From Streptomyces hygroscopicus (GTDB taxonomy: Bacteria; Actinomycetota; Actinomycetes; Streptomycetales; Streptomycetaceae): DNA of 64,000 nucleotides. Location of the stretch: positions 2,356,001 through 2,420,000 of the forward strand of contig CP018627.1 of the NCBI GenBank assembly GCA_002021875.1, read 5' to 3'. Each line of letters begins with the position of its first letter. The first letter of the stretch is position 1. The notes below the pieces were generated by a model, which worked only from the letters and a program-made list of their open reading frames with translations, was not told the DNA's origin and did not search any database. The position numbers were made by a program, and so were the translations under genes. Shown piece after piece: positions 28,518-37,627 of the stretch.

Positions 28518-29340
28518 TTGACCAGTATCACCTACGCCGCTGTGCTCGATGTTCGCCGGGAGACCGCTGAGACCCTGGCTCGGCTCCTGCAACGCACCGA
28601 GACCGGCCCGGCACCCGCAAGAACACTCGCGCCTTGGGCGTCTTCAAGCAGGCCGTGCTGGTGCTGCGGTGGTTCGTCGACGGAACCCGGCTGTCCCAAC
28701 TCGCCCTCGACAACGGGCATCTCGGTCCCCACCGCCTACCGCTACCTGCACGAAGGGCTGGCCGTACTCGCCGACCACGCCCCCGATCTGTCCACCGCAC
28801 TGGAGCGCGCTGCCGCGGCCGGCCACACCCACCTCAACCTTGACGGCACCGTCATCCGCACCGACCGCGTCGCCGCCCCAGGACCGAACGGAGCCGACCT
28901 CTGGTGGTCCGGAAAACACAAGCATTACGGAGGGAACGCGCAGGTCATCTCCGCCCCGGACGGCTGGCCGTTCTGGGTCTTCCCGGTCCGCCCAGGCCGC
29001 GAGCACGACACCACCTGCCCCCGCACACGGCCTGATCGCCGCTCTCGACCGGCTCGCAACCACCCTGGGCATGCCAACCCTGACCGATCTGGGCTACGAG
29101 AACGCCGAGGACGGGTTCCGCCACCCGGTCAAGAAGCGGCAAGACGGCGAACTCACCACCGAACAGCGGACGTTCAACAAGATGGCCCGTGGCATCCACG
29201 GTGTCGCCGAGCGCGCGAACGCCCTGCTCAAGGTCACCTTCAAGGCCCTGCGCCGGGTCAGCCTCGACCCCGGCAGCATCACCCGGATCGCTCGGGCAGC
29301 CCTTGTCCTGCTCCAGCTGGAGCACGGCCACACCACCTGA
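28518..29340 (+). pseudogene. IS5-type (HTH_Tnp_4/DDE_Tnp_4) transposase, multiple frameshifts
   Basis: The pieces in order are VLDVRRETAETLARLLQRTE, FKQAVLVLRWFVDGTRLSQL, ISVPTAYRYLHEGLAVLADH, LNLDGTVIRTDRVAAPGP, DLWWSGKHKHYGGNAQVISA, PGREHDTTC, LTDLGYENAEDGFRHPVKKR, GIHGVAERANALLKVTFKAL and RIARAALVLLQLEHG. The frame changes about three times (near 28625, 28715 and 29010). Closely related in type to the relic at 31295-32110. Confidence 0.85.
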
Positions 29341-29411
29341 CCGAAGATCACCAACCGTCACGAGACATTACCGAGGCTGGCTCATTGACTGCACTGGCAG
29401 GCGCCAGCCGG

Positions 29412-30203
29412 TCACGGGATTGGTGAGAAGTCGACGCGTAGCGGCAGGTGGTCCGAAGGGTCGGTCAGGGACGGCAGCGCGGTGTCGCGGAAGAGCTTGG
29501 GCAGGACACCGGGACGCGGCTCAAGTCGTCCCGTGGAGAACAGCAAGTAGTCGAGCTTGCGTGGTCGGCCGTTGATGGCACAGGTGTCCCACGGCCGCTG
29601 GCTGCGGCAGCTCTCGTCCATCCCCCGCTCCAAGGCGGCCGAGACTACGATGCTCTGCGATATGGCGTTGAAGTCGCCGGCGAAGATCCAGGTGTCGTCT
29701 GGGGCCGTGGCGTCGCGGTGCGCGAGGAGTTCCAGCATCTGACGGTGGCCGACGTGCTCGGCGCGCGGCGTCGACTCGGGTTGCCAGGCCAGGTGAGTGC
29801 AGGCGACATGGAGCGGCCGGTCATCAAGGATGAGCTGGACGATTAGCGCCAAGTCGTCGTCACTGCGACGCTGCGCCTCGAAGTGCAGTTCATGGTGTTC
29901 GAGCCCGCCGAAGAGGGGACGCCGGGCGAAGACGGCCACACCGTCGGGGCGCCGGCTGCGCTGCACGTAAGCCGCACCATGGGTGGTTTCCAGGCGAGTG
30001 CGCAGGTCCTCGTAGATCATGGGCTCAAGCTCCTGCAGGCACAGCAGGTCGGCATCGAGTTCATCGATGCGGCTGAGCAGCAGGGCGCGGCGGCGGGCCG
30101 GGGTGAGGGCCTCGGGAGGGCAGAGGGGGTAGCGATCGGGGTGAGTGAAGGACTGGACGAGAACGTTGTAGGTCACGGCGCTGAAGGTCTTCATACGGCG
30201 CAC
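29412..30203 (-). CDS. Endonuclease/exonuclease/phosphatase (EEP) family protein
   Basis: 263 residues from ATG 30203 (ATG 30194 also possible). The EEP metal-dependent phosphodiesterase motifs are all present: TYNV (Asn13), LQELE (Glu58), HLAWQPE, FAGDFNA (Asp177, Asn179) and SDHLPL (His252). No signal peptide or membrane segment is visible. EEP members include nucleases, phosphoinositide phosphatases and CCR4/nocturnin-type deadenylases, and the substrate cannot be read from the sequence. It starts 44 bp from a divergent helical protein gene, so the two probably share control. Confidence 0.88.
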   Translation of the reverse strand: MRRMKTFSAVTYNVLVQSFTHPDRYPLCPPEALTPARRRALLLSRIDELDADLLCLQELEPMIYEDLRTRLETTHGAAYVQRSRRPDGVAVFARRPLFGGLEHHELHFEAQRRSDDDLALIVQLILDDRPLHVACTHLAWQPESTPRAEHVGHRQMLELLAHRDATAPDDTWIFAGDFNAISQSIVVSAALERGMDESCRSQRPWDTCAINGRPRKLDYLLFSTGRLEPRPGVLPKLFRDTALPSLTDPSDHLPLRVDFSPIP

Positions 30204-30247
30204 GGTAGGGACGAAGACGAGATGCGCGGTAGGACACGATTGCGGAC

Positions 30248-31237
30248 ATGACAGTGAGTGACACCTCCCCGATGGGCTGCACTTGGCAGCACTACCTGGA
30301 ACACCTGACCAGCGAGCACGGTGGGTGGACCGCGCTTACCCACACGCTGATGCGGCGTGCCGGGCCGTGGGTGGGGCTGCCGGTTGATCCGGGAACGATC
30401 GAACGCGGGCTGCGCCGCCTCAAGTCCCGGGGCAACGCGTCCGGCGGGCAGTACGGGCTCTGGTTGCTGCGCTACTTCGGTGTGCCGCAACCGCTCGAAG
30501 ACACCGCGCGCTGGATGGGGCAGTACCACGGTCGCTTCGCGGACCTGCCGCTGTCGCTGCGCGAGGCTCAGCTGTGGCTGTGGGACCGGCCGCCAATCGC
30601 CGAGTCGCCCGCCGCATGCTGGATCCACCTCGGCCTGGCTTCGGTCGCTCTGCGCCGACGCAACCCCCAAGGCACTCGGCTGCGGTTGGTTCATGCCGCC
30701 GGCACGACGCACGTGGCCGTGGCCGCGCAGGTCGAGTCCACACTGTTGGAGGCCCGGCTGGAGATGGACGGCGGTCAGGCGGTCCACGCCGACGAGGCAC
30801 TCACGCGGGCTCAGGCGCAGATCGCGCGGCTGCCACCCGGCGGCGAGCGGGACTGCTATCACGCGCGCTGGGCCGATCAGCGCGCGTATCATCTGATCCA
30901 CGCCGGGCCGCAGCCACGCCTGTTGCCAGCAGCACGGCTGTATCGATCCATCAACGCCCGCAGCCCCGCTGCCTTTGCGCGGTTCCGGCGCGATCACGGG
31001 CTGGCGTACTGCTACTGGAAGCTCGGCGACCGCGACCACGCGATCCACCACGCCCGTGCCGCCGCCGAGCATGCCGGCGATGCCGGCCTGCTTCGCTTCC
31101 GTGTGATGGCGCTCCAGCTCCTGGCCCACATCGAGCCGCGCGAAGCCCACCGATTGCACGGCCGCGCCGACCGCATCATCACCGAACTGGAGCACACGGA
31201 CCTTAGGCCGCGCACCCAGCGATTGACGGGCCGTTAG
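30248..31237 (+). CDS. Helical (TPR-like) protein of unknown function
   Basis: 329 residues from ATG 30248. The N-terminal 75 residues (YLEHLTSEHGGWTALTHTLM, LPVDPGTIERGLRRLKSRGN, YGLWLLRYFGVP) look like a small helical DNA- or partner-binding module. The rest is alpha-helical with repeat-like units (ACWIHLGLASVALRRRNPQG, VESTLLEARLEMDGGQAVHA, RDHGLAYCYWKLGDRDHAIH, HARAAAEHAGDAGLLRFRVM) in TPR style. No membrane segment is seen. It is divergent from the EEP gene. I do not know its function; regulator or scaffold is a guess from the repeats. Confidence 0.75.
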   Translation: MTVSDTSPMGCTWQHYLEHLTSEHGGWTALTHTLMRRAGPWVGLPVDPGTIERGLRRLKSRGNASGGQYGLWLLRYFGVPQPLEDTARWMGQYHGRFADLPLSLREAQLWLWDRPPIAESPAACWIHLGLASVALRRRNPQGTRLRLVHAAGTTHVAVAAQVESTLLEARLEMDGGQAVHADEALTRAQAQIARLPPGGERDCYHARWADQRAYHLIHAGPQPRLLPAARLYRSINARSPAAFARFRRDHGLAYCYWKLGDRDHAIHHARAAAEHAGDAGLLRFRVMALQLLAHIEPREAHRLHGRADRIITELEHTDLRPRTQRLTGR

Positions 31238-31294
31238 CAGCAGGCAAGTTCGGCCAGCCTTTCTCGGTAATGGATCACGCCGTTGTGTGATCTT

Positions 31295-32110
31295 TCAGAT
31301 GGTGCGGTCGTACTCGAGTTGGAGCAGGACGAGGGCGGCCCGGGCGACGCGGGTGATGGCCGCAGGGTCGAGGCTGACCCTGCGCAGGGTTTTGAAGGTG
31401 GTCTTGAGCAGGGAGTTGGCCCGCTCGCAGACGCCGTGGATGCCGCGGATGACCTTGTTGTAGGTCTGCTGCTCCTCGGTCAGCTCGCCTCCGGCGGGCT
31501 TCTTGTACGGGTGGCGGAAGCCGTTGCCGACGTTCCCCTGGCCGAGGTCGACCAGGGTCGGCATGCCCAACTCGGCGGCGATCCGGTTGAGGGCATCGAC
31601 CAGGCCGTGGTTGCGGGCACAAGTGGTGTCGCGCTCCCTGCCCGGGCGGACGGGCGTGACCCAGATCGGCCAGCCGTCCGGGGTGGCGACGACCTGCACG
31701 TTCCCGCCGCGGTGCTTATGCCTCCTGGACCACCACAGGTCCGCGCTGATGGGGCCGGGGAGGGCGACGCGGTCGCTGCGGATGACCGTGCCATCGAGGT
31801 TCAGACGTGTCAGTCCGGCGTCCTTGGCGTGTTCCAGCGCGGTCGCCAGGCCCGGCGCCCTGGCGGCCAGCACGGTCAGCCCTTCGTAGAGATAACGGTA
31901 GGCGGTGGAGGTCGACAGGCCGTTGTCGCGCGAGCTGGGCAAGACGCAAGTCGATGAACCAGCGCAGAAGGAGCACCGCCTGACGGAAGCAGCCCAGCGC
32001 ACGTCGCCCCTTGCGGGTCCCGGCTGCGGTCCGGTGGTCGCGCCGCAACCGGGCCAGGTACTCGGCGGTGGACCGCTCAAGCAGTTCCCCGATCAGGTGG
32101 AAGCTCCACC
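31295..32110 (-). pseudogene. IS5-type (HTH_Tnp_4/DDE_Tnp_4) transposase, one frameshift
   Basis: The N-terminal frame (GELLERSTAEYLARLRRDHR, LGCFRQAVLLLRWFIDLRLA) breaks near 31930. The rest, in the neighbouring frame, is continuous: GLSTSTAYRYLYEGLTVLAA, LNLDGTVIRSDRVALPGP, DLWWSRRHKHRGGNVQVVAT, MPTLVDLGQGNVGNGFRHPY, GIHGVCERANSLLKTTFKTL and ARAALVLLQLEYDRTI-stop. Apart from the one lesion it is close to complete. Confidence 0.85.
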
Positions 32111-32324
32111 GCTGAAGCCGAAAGACGACGCCCTGCTCAATAAGGTGGCTGGCTGGGAGGCGGCTCGCAAGGAGCAGTCCTCCGAGCGGATTCCAGTCGA
32201 GCATGCCATCGCCGAACACAAGCAGTGGCGGCCCCTGCAACACTGGATCGGACGCCGCGAATACTACGACGAGACTTACTTGGCCATCGCCTGCCTGGTC
32301 TCCGACCGAGCCGTCATGCGGTGA
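32110..32324 (+). pseudogene. IS5-type transposase C-terminal scrap
   Basis: The plus-strand frame reads DDALLNKVAGWEAARKEQSS, ERIPVEHAIAEHKQWRPLQH and WIGRREYYDETYLAIACLVS before a TGA at 32322-32324. The PVEHAIAEHKxWRPLQxWIGRRE pattern is the end of a DDE_Tnp_4 transposase different from the one on the opposite strand, so two elements abut here. Confidence 0.65.
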
Positions 32325-32892
32325 CCACCTACCAGCCAACCCGCTAGACCGACATGCCTCGACTCCAATCGCGCACCACGTTGAAAGCCCTCGACCGCGA
32401 CGAGCTTTCCTCCTCTACTACCAGGAAGTCGGCAGGCTGCGCCTGGGTACGGGCAAGGCCTGCCCGTGGCTGTACGCCCACGTCGACCCCGACGCCCCCA
32501 CTACCTCTTTCCAACTCGCCGTCCTTCTACTGACCCAACCTCGACGCATAGCGCCGCTGGTGGTGGCAGTGCCATGTTCTGGTGCGCATGATCGATGGTG
32601 AATGGGTGCGCAGCAGCCTCGCCGTACTGCCGGAGACGTCCGCCCCACCCTCGACCGTGCCTCGCCTCCCACAGCGCAGCCACCTCGCCACTGCCCGCCG
32701 CGCCGAACGGGACATCGGCTTTGGGGGCCGGGGCCACAAGACCTGCGCTCTGGGCAGGTGTGGCTCCGCACCGCCCGACGAGTACCAGAGCGATGACGGC
32801 AAGGGTGCTGAAGGTAGCAGAACGCTTCAGTCTTGGCCCGGCGCTTGGGCCGGGGCCGGGGCCGGAACGAGAGGCAGCTCGCCGTCCGCCGC
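32325..32892. other. No gene recognised
   Basis: About 570 bp between a transposase scrap and a membrane-protein gene. Frames on both strands are compositionally unlike proteins, and no ribosome site or motif supports any of them. Confidence 0.5.
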
Positions 32893-33813
32893 TCAGGAAC
32901 TCGATGAGTTGTCGTAGAGCCGTACGGTGCCGAGGATCTTCCTGACTGTCTCGTCCGGCACCTCCTCCTTCACGCCCCTGGCCCCGAGGAACGTCCAGGA
33001 CACGATGTCGCCATCGGCGTTCTCGAAGGCGAATGTGGTGGCCTTACCATCCGTGTCACACTTGCCCTTCTTGGGGACGCCTGAGGACGCGGCCGTCGCC
33101 ACTGTGCCCCTGAGCCCCGACATTGTGGTGTACGACTCCACCGGACCTGCCTGTATTTTTGCCCTGTCCGGCTGCGTGTACGCACCGTAGACCCACAGGT
33201 ACACGGTGTTGCGGGCGGCCTCTTCTATGTGCCGTGTGCCGTGCTCCCCCCGAGTACCGACGGAGGCGAGGGCGGTGTCCTCCTTGGCACCGTTCAGGCC
33301 GTCGTCGGACTGGCACCATTTTTCCTTGAGCATCGCCGGGGCTGAGAAGCCGATGAGCGGCTTGTCGTCCGGGTCTTTCTCGTCGGTGACGTAGCTCACC
33401 CAGCTTGTTGACTTGACGGCCCACTCGGGCGGTACGTCGAAGGTGATGCCGTCTTTAGGGTTCGTTACGGTCATCCAACCCCGGAGGGTAGGGTCGGTCT
33501 TCTCGGCGACACTTGGATTTCGGGTGGCGGTGATGGGTGCTGTGGTGTCGTTCTTGTCGCCGCCCCGGCCGCCCAGGGCGAGATATCCCGCGACACCAGC
33601 GGCGACGACGACCGCTGCCGCCGCCACTACGGCGACGACCGCGGTGGTGCTGCGGCTGCGACGCGGGACCTGAGGCGCGACCATGGGCTGCGTTGGCACG
33701 TTCCACGGTGCTGGGCCCGGCAGGCTGCTCTGCGGATCCGGACCGTGCTGCTGCTGGTATGGGTTCGCCTGCGGGTTTTGTCTGCCCCCTGGCGGCTGCT
33801 GTTCTGGCCACAT
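32893..33813 (-). CDS. Membrane-anchored protein with Pro/Gln-rich N-terminus
   Basis: 306 residues from ATG 33813. Residues 1-50 are rich in Pro, Gln and Asn (EQQPPGGRQNPQANPYQQQH); residues about 57-80 form one membrane segment (TAVVAVVAAAAVVVAAGVAG). The rest (90-306) is probably outside the cell (ITFDVPPEWAVKS, VKEEVPDETVRKILGTVRLY). This layout of proline-rich cytoplasmic tail, one helix and one extracytoplasmic domain is common among Streptomyces lipoprotein-like and DUF-type proteins. A strong inverted repeat lies 40-76 bp upstream. Its function is unknown. Confidence 0.8.
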   Translation of the reverse strand: MWPEQQPPGGRQNPQANPYQQQHGPDPQSSLPGPAPWNVPTQPMVAPQVPRRSRSTTAVVAVVAAAAVVVAAGVAGYLALGGRGGDKNDTTAPITATRNPSVAEKTDPTLRGWMTVTNPKDGITFDVPPEWAVKSTSWVSYVTDEKDPDDKPLIGFSAPAMLKEKWCQSDDGLNGAKEDTALASVGTRGEHGTRHIEEAARNTVYLWVYGAYTQPDRAKIQAGPVESYTTMSGLRGTVATAASSGVPKKGKCDTDGKATTFAFENADGDIVSWTFLGARGVKEEVPDETVRKILGTVRLYDNSSSS

Positions 33814-33852
33814 GGGACGTCACCCTAGACAGGGCTCAGCCGCCCTCCAGAT

Positions 33853-33889
33853 CCGCGGTGGTCCAAAACGGGGGTTTGGACCACCGCGG
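33853..33889. promoter_or_regulatory. 15-bp perfect inverted repeat upstream of the membrane-protein gene
   Basis: CCGCGGTGGTCCAAA (33853-33867) and TTTGGACCACCGCGG (33875-33889) are perfect complements with a 7-nt loop. The repeat lies 40 bp before the start of the 32893-33813 gene, reading left. It may be an operator, or the terminator of a lost gene to the right; no T-run follows on either side. Confidence 0.55.
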
Positions 33890-34264
33890 CGCCCTTGGGG
33901 CCTGGCAGTGGGAGACAGCGTTGCCTCCAACTACCCACGACTGAAGACTATTTGGTGACCACGAGGATGGACGGGCGCATTTTGCACTATCTGAAATTCA
34001 CATGGGCAGCCTGTCGGTTCACGGCCTTACGGTCCCGCTTCGCCGCCGTGCGCGTCCGCCCCTCCGGTAAGGCCGTCGAGCGTCCGATCAAGGCCGCTGC
34101 TTCGTCCGAGCAGGGCTGGTGGGACGGGGTCCTGCCCGACTGCTGGCTGCTAGTGGCTCGCCTCCCATCGTTGGGCGGGTAATCGACGTGCCATCTCGTG
34201 GTCAGCAGACGCACTCAAGAACCTGATCTCGGCGGTGGTCGTGGGGCGCCGCACCGGGGCCTGG

Positions 34265-34345
34265 CTCCGTACGACACCCCGTCGGCCGACGCCCAGGTGA
34301 TGTGCGTCGACGAGTTCGGCCCTCTCAGCCTTCAACCATGCAAGA
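34265..34345 (+). pseudogene. IS630-family transposase scrap
   Basis: A short frame reads APYDTPSADAQVMCVDEFGP then LSLQP. The CVDEFGPLxLxP segment is the first-Asp motif of actinobacterial IS630 transposases. Nothing else of the element surrounds it. Otherwise 33890-34512 contains no gene I can support. Confidence 0.55.
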
Positions 34346-34512
34346 GCAGGGCAGCACGAACGAGCCGGGCAGGCGAGCTCTTCTTGGGCGCGCCTGTCAG
34401 TGGTGGCGAGAGTGGTCAGCGTGGGTTGAGTAGGGTCGGAGACGGCTCGGCGTCCCACGCGCCGTTTTCCAGCCCCGTCGCTTCCATTGAAGTAGGCCGC
34501 CGCCCGGATCTC

Positions 34513-35214
34513 CTACGGCTTCGGATCGGAGGGGTTCGTCAGTTCCGTGAGATTGGCCCGGGCGGTGTCGTCCCCGGCTTCGATGAGCCGCTGGAACAAA
34601 ATCGCAGCTCTTTTGGTGTCGTGCTTGGCGATGCTGCGTCCGACCCGGTTGAGGGACGCGCTGCCTCCTTCGGCCAGGGCATGGTGAAACAGTCGTGTGA
34701 CCTGGTCATCCGCGCCGCGTTCGGCCAGAAGGTTGGCGAGGTTCGCTATGGCCCATGCGTGGCCGGCTTCTGCTGCCCGGCGGTAGAGAGGTTCCGCCTC
34801 CTCGACTTCTCCTCGTTCGTCGAGGCGTGCCGCCAGTTCGAAGACAGCCTTTGAATTGCCTGCTTCCAGAGCCTGTTGATAGACCGTGTCCACTTCTTCC
34901 TCGTCGCCGACCTGTTCGAGCAACGTGGCCAGGTTGGTACACGCGTCCTCATCACTGTGGTCGAGGTCGAACGCCCGCTGCAGCAGCTCCACTGCCTCCG
35001 GTCCGGGCAACTGCACCAGCGTGGTGAGGAGGACGCCCAGGCCGGTCAGGGCGTCCATGTCATCGGGATTGGTTTCCAGGGTCCTGCGGTAGGTCGCCTC
35101 GAGTTCTGTGCGGAGCGAAACCAGTTCGTCGTAGTCGGCATCGGCGTTGAGGGCGCCGTAATAGGCCTCCTCCTGCAGTCGAATCGCTGTGGCCTGGTCT
35201 GTTTCCTGATGCAT
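34513..35214 (-). CDS. Tetratricopeptide/Sel1-like repeat protein
   Basis: 233 residues from ATG 35214. Helical repeats run through the protein: LEATYRRTLETNPDDMDALT, LLQRAFDLDHSDEDACTNLA, VYQQALEAGNSKAVFELAAR, LYRRAAEAGHAWAIANLANL and LFHHALAEGGSASLNRVGRS. Spacing of about 34-36 residues and the AEAGHxxA pattern fit TPR/Sel1 repeats. There is no signal peptide, so it is probably a cytoplasmic adaptor. An IS630 relic and IS scraps flank it. Confidence 0.82.
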   Translation of the reverse strand: MHQETDQATAIRLQEEAYYGALNADADYDELVSLRTELEATYRRTLETNPDDMDALTGLGVLLTTLVQLPGPEAVELLQRAFDLDHSDEDACTNLATLLEQVGDEEEVDTVYQQALEAGNSKAVFELAARLDERGEVEEAEPLYRRAAEAGHAWAIANLANLLAERGADDQVTRLFHHALAEGGSASLNRVGRSIAKHDTKRAAILFQRLIEAGDDTARANLTELTNPSDPKP

Positions 35215-35265
35215 ACTGTTGCCCCCGGGGTGGCAGACGGTTTTCCCTTGGATGCTTGTAGCTTG

Positions 35266-35733
35266 TCACACGGCCTTGGCCGGGTATTTGGTCCATTGGC
35301 GGATCGGTGAGTCGGGGGCGAAGTTGGTCTTCGGTTCCGTGTGGGAGTTGCGCCAGCGGATGTAGGCGGCGATGGCGGCGTTCTGCTCGTCGTGGTTGCG
35401 GTGGTCGGTGCCGTTGAGCGCGAAATAGCGCAGGGCCGCGAACTCAGCCTCGATCCAGTTCAGCCAGGAGCCGTAGGTCGGCAGAAAGACCAGCTCGACC
35501 CGGTGGTCGGCCGCCCAGGCACGGATGTTGGCGTGCTTGTGCGGGGAGAAGTTGTCCAGCACCACATACAGCTTCTCCCCGGGCCAGCGGACTCGCAGGG
35601 CCTTGAGGAGGCTGAGGAACTCCCGCCATCGCTTGCGCGGGCGGATGCGGTAGTAGAGCTTGCCGGTGGCCAGATCGAGGGCGGCGAGCATGTGCCTCAC
35701 ACCGCCGTAACGGTTGTAGGTGGCCCGCCGGCC
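35266..35733 (-). pseudogene. IS630-family transposase, C-terminal half
   Basis: Reading left: RATYNRYGGVRHMLAALDLA, KLYYRIRPRKRWREFLSLLK, LYVVLDNFSPHKHANIRAWA (second Asp), LVFLPTYGSWLNWIEAEFAA (Glu) and AAYIRWRNSHTEP. The C-terminus is complete (stop at 35266-35268). The N-terminal half and first Asp are missing; the copy joins an IS701 fragment of opposite orientation at about 35733. Confidence 0.85.
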
Positions 35734-35831
35734 GACACCCCGATCGCCGACCTGGTCCGTCTGGCCAAGGTCCGCTGGCGCATCGAACACGATCACCGGG
35801 AACTCAAGCTGAGCTGCCCCGAGTTTCGTAG
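35733..35831 (+). pseudogene. IS701 fragment joined to an IS3-type end
   Basis: It reads DTPIADLVRLAKVRWRIEHD then HRELK, an internal piece of an IS701 transposase that breaks after the bases AAGC (35806-35809). The next bases, TGAGCTGCCCCGAGTTTCG (35810-35828), match the terminal repeat of the window's IS3 (TGAACCGCCCCGGGTTCGG) at most positions. A relative of that IS3 evidently inserted here in IS701. Confidence 0.6.
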
Positions 35832-35886
35832 CGGCCGATCTTGTGTGTTTCGGGCTGCGTTCGGGGTAATCATGGAACGGTTGTGA

Positions 35887-35926
35887 GCCAGGGCCCCGGA
35901 GCGTTCCCGGGATATCCGGTTTGATC
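35887..35926 (+). repeat. Solitary ISAs1-type end
   Basis: The stretch beginning GGCCCCGGAGCGTTCCCG and continuing to GATATCCGGTTTGATC is, with a few changes, the reverse complement of the right end of the ISAs1 element at 45805-45840. No ISAs1 transposase is attached here, so it is an orphan end left by deletion or rearrangement. Confidence 0.6.
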
Positions 35927-36237
35927 CGGTGATCATCGGTGGCGTCTGGACGTGTAACGAGCAGGGCGCTTGTGGATCATGGAGTTCTTCACGCTTCACG
36001 ATCTGCAAGGGTGCCGTGCTCGTCGCTCCATCTTCTCCCATGTCCATCGCGCCTGCGTACGCGCCCTGCCTGACACTTGCGCAGGCTGACGCGGGAGCGG
36101 TCGTCCCCGACGGACTGCTGCAGGCTCTGGTCTGTTGACTGCACCAAGTTGGTGATCCGCTGGCATTCCGGCTGGTGGGTGCCGAGGATCTCGGCATGTC
36201 CTCGTTTCATGGAATGTCCTCCGTACATCGGGATCTG

Positions 36238-37416
36238 ATGGATGGCTGCGGCCGGTTGCCGTCGGTCGGTGCGGTGGTGAAGGGGGAGAGACCTTCGCTG
36301 CCGTGGTTCGTGGTCGATGCGGCCGGTCGGGAGATCGAGCCGGTGAGCCGGTACCTGCGGGATCTGGCGCTCGGCGATGCGAGCGCGCTGACGGGCCGCA
36401 GTTACGGGTACGACCTGCTGCGCTGGTTCCGGGTGCTGTGGGCGGTGGATGTCGGCTGGGAGCAGGCGACCGAGGCGGAGACGACCGCGATGGTCGGGTG
36501 GCTGCGTACGGCGCCGAATCCGCAGCGGCGCCGCTCGCTACCGGACTCGATGCCCGCGGGCGTGGTCAATCTGAAGACGGGCAAGACCACGCTGCTGGAT
36601 GGGTACGCGCCCAGGACGATCGCGCACGCGTTGACCGTGGTGCACGGCTTCTACGCCTTCCACCAGCACTTCGGCCGGGGGCCGGTGGTCAATCCGGTGC
36701 CTGAGAGCCGGGACCGCCGTGCCCGGCTGGCTCACCGCTCCCCGCTGGAGGCGCCAGCCCCCACCAGGCGGGCCCGGCTGCGGCCGAAGGTGCGCGAGCG
36801 CCAGCCCCGGGCGATTCCGGATCGGCTGTGGGACGAGCTGTTCGCGCAGATGAGATGCGATGGGGACCGTGCCCTGCTGGCCTGCTACGTCAGCTCCGGG
36901 GCCCGCGCCAGCGAACTGCTCGGGGTGCGCCTGGAGGACGTGAACTGGTCGGCCGGGCGCTTGTGGGTGATCACCAAGGGCACGGGTCAGCGGGATCCGG
37001 TGCCCGCGTCCCCGCAGGCGTTCGCCTACACGGCGGCCTACCTGGACCAGGCCGGGCTGCCCGAGCCGGGCGGGCCGCTCTGGCGGACCCGTCGTGGTGA
37101 TCCCCGCCCGCTGACCTACTGGGCGATGCGCCGAGTGGTCCAGCGGGCGAACGCCGTGCTCGGCACGAACTACACGCTGCACGACACCCGGCACACCGCA
37201 GCCACGCGAATGGCGCGGGACCCCTCGCTGACGCTGGTGGAGGTGCAGACGATCCTGCGGCACGCGCATCTCAGCACCACCGCCCGCTACACCTCGGTCG
37301 GCCTAGAGGACCTGATGGACAAGCTCGCCGAGCACTACCAGCGCCCCCGGCAGGAAGTCCGCTGGTCGCAGACCTACGATCCGGCCGACGTCGAGGCGGT
37401 GTTCGGTGCCCGGTAG
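36238..37416 (+). CDS. Tyrosine recombinase (module B, first gene)
   Basis: 392 residues if started at ATG 36238, the position conserved with the module A copy; in-frame ATGs at 36196 and 36211 are alternatives. The N-terminal core-binding domain reads PVSRYLRDLALGDASALTGR, SYGYDLLRWFRVLW and YAPRTIAHALTVVHGFYAF. The catalytic domain has SGARASELLGVRLEDVNW (Arg), LHDTRHTAATRMARD (HxxR), LRHAHLSTTARYT (His, Tyr) and ends ADVEAVFGAR. It appears intact. The next recombinase gene began only 25 bp downstream before the IS21 insertion. Confidence 0.92.
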   Translation: MDGCGRLPSVGAVVKGERPSLPWFVVDAAGREIEPVSRYLRDLALGDASALTGRSYGYDLLRWFRVLWAVDVGWEQATEAETTAMVGWLRTAPNPQRRRSLPDSMPAGVVNLKTGKTTLLDGYAPRTIAHALTVVHGFYAFHQHFGRGPVVNPVPESRDRRARLAHRSPLEAPAPTRRARLRPKVRERQPRAIPDRLWDELFAQMRCDGDRALLACYVSSGARASELLGVRLEDVNWSAGRLWVITKGTGQRDPVPASPQAFAYTAAYLDQAGLPEPGGPLWRTRRGDPRPLTYWAMRRVVQRANAVLGTNYTLHDTRHTAATRMARDPSLTLVEVQTILRHAHLSTTARYTSVGLEDLMDKLAEHYQRPRQEVRWSQTYDPADVEAVFGAR

Positions 37417-37627
37417 TACCGCTGGCTACAACGCACGCGGCATGGGTCCGACGACTGTGAGCGATCACGAAATTCCCCAGGTAGGGCGGGTTCCGCGTCA
37501 CGTAATTCCCCACCCCCGCGGTCACGTAATTCCCCATGGGGACGACGGGTGGCGGGCGTCATAGTCCTGGCCGTCGAGAAGACGGACGCTTCCTCGATCA
37601 GTGGTTCGAGGTCGAGGGAAGCGCACG

